The notes beneath the pieces are model-generated. The model saw nothing but the letters and a program-made list of their open reading frames with translations. It was not told the origin of the DNA and made no database searches. Positions 58,032 through 64,000 of a stretch of DNA of 64,000 nucleotides are shown in pieces. Position numbers and translations under genes: made by a program. This DNA comes from JAMXLO01 sp963812475 (GTDB lineage: Bacteria > Pseudomonadota > Alphaproteobacteria > Acetobacterales > Acetobacteraceae): NCBI GenBank assembly GCA_963812475.1, contig CAWEVI010000029.1, positions 310,001 to 374,000 of the forward strand. The letters run 5' to 3'. The first letter of the stretch is position 1. Each line of letters opens with the position of its first letter.

Positions 58032-58373
58032 CTATTGCCTACCACCCCTTCCGCCGCCCGTCACGACGCCGGCCGTGGCCTCCACCGCGTATCCTAGCGT
58101 CGGACGCCGAACCACCACGCGTGTCGCCGGCAGGAATGCAAATCGCGTCAACAGCCATTCGGCGAGATGCTCCATGGTTGTCCCGCCGATGCTGTCGTTC
58201 AGGAGCGTATGATCGACCGCCGATCGAACCGCCTGAATTTCCGACTCCAGCACTGCAAAATCACGCAACGTCGCGGTCCAGACCTCGACCAGATAGCTGT
58301 GTCCGTGCAATCGGGGCTCGCCCTCGGTCTGATGCGCCGCTTCTATGGCAAATGTCACCGCTTGTTCGATCAT
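58032..58373 (-). CDS. QueD/PTPS-family protein with ExxxHGH active-site motif
   Basis: A 113-residue 6-pyruvoyltetrahydropterin synthase superfamily protein. FAIEAAHQ gives the first zinc His and EPRLHGHSYLVEVW the HGH pair. In QueD the catalytic Cys stands four positions before HGH (CxxxHGH); here the residue is Glu. That ExxxHGH form is the mark of PTPS-III enzymes, which make 6-hydroxymethyldihydropterin and bypass FolB. VDHTLLND and TTMEHLAEWL supply the His/Glu of the active site. Its start overlaps the queE stop (ATGA), so genomic context argues for queuosine while the motif argues for folate; the gene symbol is left open. Confidence 0.8.
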   Translation of the reverse strand: MIEQAVTFAIEAAHQTEGEPRLHGHSYLVEVWTATLRDFAVLESEIQAVRSAVDHTLLNDSIGGTTMEHLAEWLLTRFAFLPATRVVVRRPTLGYAVEATAGVVTGGGRGGRQ

Positions 58374-58990
58374 GGCAGCCCCCAGCTCTTGTGGGCCTGG
58401 ATGGCGAGCCGCCAGCGAGGGTGCGCCAGACAATAGGCTGCGGCCGCCTCGGTATTGCGCCGCCGCTCGGGACCGTCCATCGGTGACAGCCAATGGTGGC
58501 TGGCAGGGAAACCGACAAACATTGCCGGATCGGCGCCCGCCTGCGGATACACCAGTTTCAGTTCGTCCGCGTCCCGCAGCACCAGGGGCGCACCGGCCTT
58601 CGGGCTGACGCACAGCCAGTTGACGGGGGCCGGCAATTCCTGCGTGCCGTTGGTCTCGACGGCGACATAGAAACCGCGCTGCCGCAGCGCTTCGATCAGG
58701 GCCGCATCGACCTGCAGCAGCGGCTCGCCTCCGGTCAGAACGGCCATTCTGCCGGCGGCATCCGTCGCACGCCATTCGGCGGTGGCAGCATCCGCGAGCG
58801 CCTCCGCCGAACCGAACCGACTTCCGCCGACAAAGTCGGTGTCGCAGAACCGGCAGACCGCCTTGTCGCGGTCCTGTTCACGGCCCGACCACAGATTGCA
58901 GCCGGCGAAACGGATGAAAACAGCGACGCGGCCGATGTTCGCGCCTTCTCCCTGCGCGGTCAGGAACAATTCCTTGACGGTGTAGCTCAT
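58370..58990 (-). CDS. queE: 7-carboxy-7-deazaguanine synthase
   Basis: A 206-residue radical SAM enzyme. The cluster motif is CNLWSGREQDRDKAVCRFC, the C-x14-C-x2-C spacing found in the alphaproteobacterial/Burkholderia type of QueE rather than CxxxCxxC. TAQGEGANIGRVAVFIRFAG precedes it, and VLTGGEPLLQVD and VETNGTQELP follow. It rearranges 6-carboxy-tetrahydropterin to 7-carboxy-7-deazaguanine for queuosine. Its stop overlaps the start of the QueD-family gene. Confidence 0.93.
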   Translation of the reverse strand: MSYTVKELFLTAQGEGANIGRVAVFIRFAGCNLWSGREQDRDKAVCRFCDTDFVGGSRFGSAEALADAATAEWRATDAAGRMAVLTGGEPLLQVDAALIEALRQRGFYVAVETNGTQELPAPVNWLCVSPKAGAPLVLRDADELKLVYPQAGADPAMFVGFPASHHWLSPMDGPERRRNTEAAAAYCLAHPRWRLAIQAHKSWGLP

Positions 58991-59261
58991 TCCAGCTCCA
59001 GCGGTTCATTTGCCAGCGTGTGGCGCCGGTTCGGGACCATCGTTGTCCGGATGCCGGGACGCGTTGTCAAAGGGCGACGCCGCCGCGGGGAATGCGCGAT
59101 GCCATGTCAACTGGGACCGCGCCAAACACTCACGGTGACGTTACGACGACACGAAGGAATGAAGGCGATAGCCGTGTGTCGATGGTTATTGGGCAACCCC
59201 GAGCAGGCATTCCATGCGATGCTCCGGCGATGCCCAGTTCGAACGGTGACGGGAGCCTCCA

Positions 59262-59732
59262 ATGCGTCAGTTCGCACCCGTCGTCGGCTTCCTTTTGGCG
59301 TGTTCCGGGTGTGTCGTCGCGCCGCAACCGCAGCCGATATTTTCCGCGATCACCAGCGACGTGTCGCCCGACGATCCGAACTGTCGCGACTACCGGGCGC
59401 TGGCGACGGTGGATGGCCAGCCGCAGGAGATCGTGGGGCGCGCCTGCCAGCAGAGCGATGGTTCCTGGAGGGTCGTGGAGGGGCCGACCAGTGCGCCCCC
59501 GCAGATGATGGCCATCTACGCGCCACCTCCGTATGCCTACGACCCATGGCTTTGGGATTTTCCGATCGGTTTCAGCCTCGGCACCTCGGTCGTGTTCGTG
59601 GACCGCCAGCATCACATCCACCATGTGCAGGCCACCAACGGGCTTCGACGGTATCATTTCGCCAACGGCGGTTTCCACGCTGTGCCGATGCATCCGGCAC
59701 TGGGCGGCGCGGTCGGCATGCACCGCGGGTGA
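59262..59732 (+). CDS. Lipoprotein with 17 kDa-antigen-like C-terminal motif
   Basis: A 156-residue exported lipoprotein. VGFLLACSGCVVAPQPQP is a type II signal peptide with two possible lipidated cysteines (CSGC). The segment CRDYRALATVDGQPQEIVGR, then ACQQSDGSWRVV matches the conserved outer-membrane antigen tail found in rickettsial 17 kDa antigen-type and related proteins, but glycine-zipper helices are absent and the rest is Pro/Tyr/His-rich (YAPPPYAYDPWLWD). Envelope function assumed; no partner genes. Confidence 0.7.
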   Translation: MRQFAPVVGFLLACSGCVVAPQPQPIFSAITSDVSPDDPNCRDYRALATVDGQPQEIVGRACQQSDGSWRVVEGPTSAPPQMMAIYAPPPYAYDPWLWDFPIGFSLGTSVVFVDRQHHIHHVQATNGLRRYHFANGGFHAVPMHPALGGAVGMHRG

Positions 59733-59790
59733 CGTGTGATACCATCCGAGCAACCACTGCGACCGCGCTCGCCATTCGCACAGGAGCCTC

Positions 59791-61323
59791 ATGAACGCTG
59801 ACCCGGCACAGCCGACCGGTCCTGATCTCACGGCCGGAGTCGATGTCGGACAGCTCGCCGACGGCGCGGTGCTGCTCGGCCATGTCGGCAGCGATGCGGT
59901 GCTCCTTGCGCGCTCGGGCGCCGAGGTCTTTGCCATCGGCGCGACGTGCTCGCATTACGGAGGCCCGCTCGTGGACGGCTTGCTGGTCGGCGATACGGTG
60001 CGTTGCCCCTGGCATCATGCCTGCTTCAGCTTGCGGACCGGTGAGGCCATGCGCGCCCCGGCACTGAACCCGGTGGACTGCTGGACGGTGGAATGCATCG
60101 GCGACAAATACGTCGTGCGTGCCCGACGCGAGACGCCGTCGCCGCCGGTGTTGCCGGATGCCGCCGATACGCCGGCATCGATCGTCATCATTGGCGGCGG
60201 AGCCGCGGCGCAGGCGGCATTGGAGACCCTGCGGCGGGAAGGATACGCCGGGCGCATCACGGTCCTGAGCGCGGATGCCACGTCGCCGTGCGATCGGCCG
60301 AACCTCTCGAAGGACTATCTCGCCGGCACCGCGTCCGAGGATTGGATGCCGCTGCGGGAGCCGGACTTCTACCGGCAGAATGACATCGACCTGCGGCTGG
60401 GAACCCGCGCGGTCGCGATAGACACGAAGGCAGCCACGGTCCGAACGGAAGATGGCGGCAGCGTCACGTACGGCGCGCTGCTGATCGCGACCGGCGCCGA
60501 ACCGATACGGCTCGAAATTCCAGGCGCCGATATGCCGCACGTGCATTACCTGCGCTCGTTCGACGACAGCCGCGCGATCATCCGGGCTGCCGGGCAGGCG
60601 AAGCGGGCGGTGGTCGTCGGCGCAAGCTTCATCGGGTTGGAGGTCGCGGCGTCCTTGCGCGCGCGGGGCCTGCACGTGGAGGTGGTCGCGTCGGACCGGA
60701 TACCAATGGAGCGGATCCTGGGGTCGGAGATCGGCACGCTGATCCGCTCGATCCACGAGGCCCAGGGTGTTCAATTCCGCCTCCCCGGCAAGCTGCGGTC
60801 GATATCGGAGCGGGAGGTTCTGCTTGAATCCGGCGAGACGCTGCAAGCCGATCTGATCGTCGCGGGCATCGGCGTGCGACCCTCGCTCGGCCTTGCCCAG
60901 GCGGCCGGGCTGGCGCTGGATCGCGGCATCACCGTGGACCCCTGCCTGCGGACCAGCGTTCACGGCATTTTTGCGGCCGGCGACGTCGCGCGCTGGCCCG
61001 ATCCGCACACGGGACAGAACATTCGCGTCGAGCACTGGGTTGTCGCCGAACGACAGGGCCAGACCGCGGCGCGAAACATGTTGGGCCGGAACCAGCCGTT
61101 CGATGCCGTGCCGTTCTTCTGGAGCGTGCATTACGATGTGCAGATCCAATATGTCGGTCATGCCGAACGCTGGGATAAGTTGGACATCGACGGGTCGGTG
61201 AACCAGCGGAACTGCCGGGTTGCGTATCGCAGTGCCGGGCGGACGTTGGCAGTGGCGACCATTGGTCGTGACCTCGAGAGCCTGCGTGCCGAACTGGAAC
61301 TGGAAGGCGCGCACGCCGGGTAA
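59791..61323 (+). CDS. AIFM3-like Rieske-fused FAD/NAD(P)-dependent reductase
   Basis: A 510-residue fusion. An N-terminal Rieske ferredoxin domain (CSHYGGPLVDG and CPWHHACFSL, the CxH...CxxH ligands) is followed by an FAD/NAD(P) reductase: IVIIGGGAAAQAALETLRRE (FAD dinucleotide loop), AVVVGASFIGLEVAASLRAR (NAD loop) and SVHGIFAAGDVARWPD. This matches AIFM3/ferredoxin-reductase-like enzymes that supply electrons to oxygenases. It leads a run with the MetX-like hydrolase, SDR and aminotransferase genes, though no oxygenase is adjacent. Confidence 0.92.
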   Translation: MNADPAQPTGPDLTAGVDVGQLADGAVLLGHVGSDAVLLARSGAEVFAIGATCSHYGGPLVDGLLVGDTVRCPWHHACFSLRTGEAMRAPALNPVDCWTVECIGDKYVVRARRETPSPPVLPDAADTPASIVIIGGGAAAQAALETLRREGYAGRITVLSADATSPCDRPNLSKDYLAGTASEDWMPLREPDFYRQNDIDLRLGTRAVAIDTKAATVRTEDGGSVTYGALLIATGAEPIRLEIPGADMPHVHYLRSFDDSRAIIRAAGQAKRAVVVGASFIGLEVAASLRARGLHVEVVASDRIPMERILGSEIGTLIRSIHEAQGVQFRLPGKLRSISEREVLLESGETLQADLIVAGIGVRPSLGLAQAAGLALDRGITVDPCLRTSVHGIFAAGDVARWPDPHTGQNIRVEHWVVAERQGQTAARNMLGRNQPFDAVPFFWSVHYDVQIQYVGHAERWDKLDIDGSVNQRNCRVAYRSAGRTLAVATIGRDLESLRAELELEGAHAG

Positions 61324-61380
61324 GGCCGTTGGTTCCAATCTGCCTGCGATCTGCGCGTGGACGGAAGGGAGGGACGTGTC

Positions 61381-62499
61381 ATGAAGCCAATGGCGGCGGC
61401 CATGGTGTGCCTGTTCGCGGTTCTTGGCGCGGGCGCATCGGCGCAGAATCCAAGCGAGCCAGGCCTCGAGTTCTACCGGATCGGCGATCTGCCGCTCGAA
61501 AGCGGCGAGGCGATCCACGACTTCAGCATTGCCTATATGACCCAGGGCACGCTCAACGCGAAGAAATCCAACGCGGTGCTGATGGTGACCGCAATCAGCG
61601 GCAATCACCATCGTATCGATTACCTGATCGGGCCGGGCAGGGGACTGGATACCGACCATCTGTTCGTGATCAAGACCAACGCGATCGGCAACGGCCTGAC
61701 GACCTCGCCCAGCAACAGCGCGACGCAGCATGGGACGGCATTCCCTCACTTCACCATACGCGACATGGTGCAGAGTCAGTATCTGCTGCTGCAGCACCTT
61801 GGCATCGACCATCTGGTTGCGGTTGCCGGTGCCTCGATGGGCGGCATGCAGACCCTGCAATGGGGTGTCAGCCATCCCGACATGATGGCCGGGCTGATTG
61901 CGCTGACGCCGATGGCCCGCACCTCGCCGTGGTCGATCGCGATCAACGAGGCGACGCGGCACGCCTTGATGCTGGATCCGACATTCAACGGCGGAAACTA
62001 TACGGCGCAACCGGACATGGGCTGGCGCATGCGGGCCGATGTGCTGCAGGTGATCGCGACGCGCACCCCCGAAGCGATGCGGCGGCAGTTTGCCGACCCG
62101 ATGGACGTAATCCCCTGGGTCGCGGCACAGGAGCAGGCCGCAGCCAAATCCGGCTTCGACGCCAATGACTGGATCGCGCAGACCTGGGCCTACGACCGGC
62201 ACAATGTCGGCGACACGACGATCGATGGGAAAGCAATCTTTGGCGGCGACCACATCAAGGCGCTGCACAGCATCAGGGCGAAGGCACTGCTGATGTCGGG
62301 CGAGCTCGATCTTTACAACCCAGTCGAGGAAGGGATCGAGGCTGCGACTGCCATTCCGGATGGGCGGCACGTCACGATCCCCTCGGTGCAGGGACATGTC
62401 GCTGCAAGTGCCGGTTACAAACCGGCCGATCTTGAGTTCATCAATCAGACGGTCCGAGAGTTCATCGCAGTCGTCACGGACGACTGGAAGAAGCTGTAG
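61381..62499 (+). CDS. Exported homoserine-acetyltransferase-like alpha/beta hydrolase
   Basis: A 372-residue alpha/beta hydrolase with the MetX fold. A signal peptide (MKPMAAAMVCLFAVLGAGAS) sets it apart from cytoplasmic MetX. The nucleophile elbow is VAGASMGGMQTLQWGVSHPD; the catalytic Asp is expected in MSGELDLYNP and His in VQGHVAASAG. The usual MetX lid is present only in part. It is likely a periplasmic esterase or acyltransferase rather than the methionine-pathway enzyme. GGGAGGGA precedes the ATG. Confidence 0.86.
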   Translation: MKPMAAAMVCLFAVLGAGASAQNPSEPGLEFYRIGDLPLESGEAIHDFSIAYMTQGTLNAKKSNAVLMVTAISGNHHRIDYLIGPGRGLDTDHLFVIKTNAIGNGLTTSPSNSATQHGTAFPHFTIRDMVQSQYLLLQHLGIDHLVAVAGASMGGMQTLQWGVSHPDMMAGLIALTPMARTSPWSIAINEATRHALMLDPTFNGGNYTAQPDMGWRMRADVLQVIATRTPEAMRRQFADPMDVIPWVAAQEQAAAKSGFDANDWIAQTWAYDRHNVGDTTIDGKAIFGGDHIKALHSIRAKALLMSGELDLYNPVEEGIEAATAIPDGRHVTIPSVQGHVAASAGYKPADLEFINQTVREFIAVVTDDWKKL

Positions 62500-62687
62500 A
62501 GACTGCGCGTTCCTCGCACACACCGTGAAGATGGAATAAAGCCGGCGCTGAAGCGTCCGGTTCCTGTTATCGCGACGGATCCCCGCAAGCTCGTGCCCCA
62601 TCGGTGGCACTGCCGGGGTTCCCATAATATGCTGGTCGTGGGGCGCAGTTGGGCAGGTCAACCGAGCGCCCGAGCAGGGGACCGCCC

Positions 62688-63446
62688 ATGCGCGCCGCAC
62701 AGTCCGAAGGCCGAGCGTGGAGCGATCGCGTCGTTGTGGTGACCGGGGGCACTTCGGGCATCGGACGGGGTTTCGCGATGAGGCTGGCGGCCGAAGGCGC
62801 CAGCGTGATTGTCTGCGCTCGGAATGAAACCGCCCTTGGTGAACTCCGGACGCGGTGCCCGGGGATCGATGTGCACCGCTGCGACGTTTCGGCGCGCCCG
62901 GACGTACTGGCACTCGAAGAGGCCATCCGGAACCGTCACGGTCGGATCGATGTGCTGATCAACAACGCCGGGATCATGGAACAGGTCGATCTGCTGGATG
63001 GCTCAATCAGCGACGAACGCATCACCCACGAGATAGCGGTGAACCTGACCGGACCGATTCTGCTGACGCGAACCCTGTTGCCGCTTCTGCGTGCGGGCCG
63101 GAGCCCGATGATCGTGATGATCACCTCGGGGTACGCGTTGCTTCCGGCGACCCGCGCGCCGACCTATTCCGCGACCAAGGCCGGACTCCACTCCTTTACC
63201 ATGGCGCTGCGGCGGCAGTTGCGCGGGGTTGGCATTCGAGTCGTCGAAGTGATGCCGCCACTGGTCGATACACCGGCCACGCGCTCCGTTCGGCAACCGA
63301 AGATGCCGCCTGAGGTGCTGGTCAGTCGCGTGTTGCGCGATATCGGGCGGGGTCGGGACGAGATACTTCCGGGAATGGTCGGACTGCTGCCGTTGCTGAT
63401 GCGACTGGCTCCGACGTATGCGGCGCGCCGTGTAGCGGGGACATGA
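62688..63446 (+). CDS. Short-chain dehydrogenase/reductase (DltE-like)
   Basis: A 252-residue classical SDR. VVVTGGTSGIGRGFAM is the NAD(P) loop (TGxxxGIG), INNAGIME the NNAG block, and the catalytic Tyr/Lys lie in TYSATKAGLHS with Ser in MITSGYALLP. The ADE-like QVDLLDG... and the C-terminal RLAPTYAARRVAG match the DltE/oxidoreductase subgroup used in cell-envelope or lipid metabolism. It is followed closely by the aminotransferase gene. Substrate unknown. Confidence 0.9.
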   Translation: MRAAQSEGRAWSDRVVVVTGGTSGIGRGFAMRLAAEGASVIVCARNETALGELRTRCPGIDVHRCDVSARPDVLALEEAIRNRHGRIDVLINNAGIMEQVDLLDGSISDERITHEIAVNLTGPILLTRTLLPLLRAGRSPMIVMITSGYALLPATRAPTYSATKAGLHSFTMALRRQLRGVGIRVVEVMPPLVDTPATRSVRQPKMPPEVLVSRVLRDIGRGRDEILPGMVGLLPLLMRLAPTYAARRVAGT

Positions 63447-63493
63447 CCAGGCGTCCTTTGGATTGCGCCGCGGACCCGGTGGAGGGGTGATCG

Positions 63494-64000
63494 ATGACCA
63501 GTCGCCTGGACGGGGATCTGCCACGGGACGCCATGAAATCGGGTTTCGATATCGTGTCGATGTTTGCGGAGCGGCAAGCGGGCCGCTATGCACTGCACGC
63601 GCGCTACATGAACGAAATGATGGTCCGCGTGCTGCAGACCATCGGCTACGACGTGGGCTTCCAAAGCGGAACCGGCCAGTATCTGTTTGACCGCGCGGGG
63701 ATCCGCTACCTCGATCTGCTGAGCGGCTGGGGCGTATTCGGCATCGGCCGCAATCATCCAAGACTTCGCGACGCTCTGACCGGCGTACTGGCCGCGGATT
63801 TTCCAAATCTGGTTCAGATGGACGTATCGCCACTGGCCGGCATGCTGGCGGAAAGGCTGCTTCGACATACACCCTGGCTCGACAAGGCGTTCTTTACCAG
63901 CTCGGGTGGGGAAGCGGTTGAGGCATCGATGAAATTCGCGCGCCGTGCGACCGGGCGCGCCGGGCTGGTCTATTGCACAAATGCCTTCCACGGTCTGTCC
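63494..64000 (+). CDS. Class III (PLP-dependent) aminotransferase, cut by window end
   Basis: The first 169 residues of a class III aminotransferase. LDLLSGWGVFGIGRNHPRLR is the family's N-terminal block, and FFTSSGGEAVEASMKFARRA the PLP-phosphate/Glu region; VYCTNAFHGLS continues into the hinge. This resembles ornithine/acetylornithine-type or fatty-amine and polyketide-associated aminotransferases, some fused to other domains. GGAGG precedes the ATG. The Schiff-base Lys lies beyond the right edge. Confidence 0.88.
   Translation, partial: MTSRLDGDLPRDAMKSGFDIVSMFAERQAGRYALHARYMNEMMVRVLQTIGYDVGFQSGTGQYLFDRAGIRYLDLLSGWGVFGIGRNHPRLRDALTGVLAADFPNLVQMDVSPLAGMLAERLLRHTPWLDKAFFTSSGGEAVEASMKFARRATGRAGLVYCTNAFHGLS

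Noticed and set aside
59572..62913. A very long reverse-strand open reading frame of over 1,100 codons
   Set aside because: It is antisense to the AIFM3-like reductase and MetX-like hydrolase genes, both of which have clear motifs; GC-rich codon bias leaves the opposite strand open. The product is Arg/His/Asp-rich without a domain.

Overview
The window is a GC-rich chromosomal segment with the gene content and gene order of an alphaproteobacterium, most likely Acetobacteraceae (Rhodospirillales). The pointers are the block ffh-rpsP-rimM-trmD-rplS running straight into leuC-leuD-leuB, clpS-clpA beside a phasin, a DUF3035 lipoprotein, a second phasin, a PQQ/molybdenum periplasmic oxidation cluster and dispersed palindromes of the CGTCATGGCCGGGC type. 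No rRNA, CRISPR array, prophage or classical insertion sequence is visible. The single tRNA is tRNA-Arg(ACG). The family placement is inference; protein calls come from motifs read in the translations.

Layout. 0-9 kb: end of an endonuclease/exonuclease/phosphatase gene, a GDSL esterase, a periplasmic binding protein, a frameshifted Tat-type amidohydrolase, an epoxide-hydrolase-like enzyme, ilvE, and a MarR/OmpR-type regulator/EnvZ-type kinase operon. 9-18 kb: phasin, TauD-type dioxygenase, a proline-rich micro-ORF, a His/Tyr-rich secreted peptide, a second binding protein, rlmE overlapping a Ppx/GppA phosphatase, and a divergent PPK2 polyphosphate kinase. 18-30 kb: clpA, clpS, a phasin with PhaR-like sites, a D,D-carboxypeptidase with SPOR domain, rpiA, map, radC, a second TauD enzyme, cysS (frameshifted as read), DUF305 and a TrmJ-type methylase. 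30-40 kb: two DUF4168 paralogues, a haem-binding-type protein, an acyl-CoA dehydrogenase, an orphan paaA-paaB pair, and a large modular GH5 glycosidase apparently exported by type I secretion and broken by several frameshifts.

40-45.5 kb holds a compact exported oxidation cluster: Mo-hydroxylase large and [2Fe-2S] subunits, a PQQ alcohol dehydrogenase with the extra Asp typical of lanthanide enzymes, and a Tat-exported Rieske protein. Together they could oxidise an alcohol through the aldehyde to the acid in the periplasm. 45.7-53 kb is the tRNA, the leu genes and the ribosome/SRP operon. 53-64 kb has a decayed MNT/HEPN toxin-antitoxin pair, a GxxExxY element, an HxlR regulator divergent from a membrane protein, an orphan response regulator, queE with an unusual QueD-family partner, and a final run of AIFM3-like reductase, MetX-like secreted hydrolase, SDR and a class III aminotransferase cut by the window edge.

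Most notable are two small nuclease-fold genes packaged in inverted repeats. One is a GIY-YIG gene inserted inside the leu operon and bounded by REP-like palindromes; related palindromes occur elsewhere in the window, one pair extending the RimM reading frame. The other is a GxxExxY gene with 39-bp terminal inverted repeats and a truncated neighbouring copy. Also of interest are the QueD-family protein with Glu in place of the catalytic Cys (ExxxHGH), the Rieske-linked PQQ/Mo cluster, and the 1-nt frameshift in the essential gene cysS, which suggests residual sequencing error.
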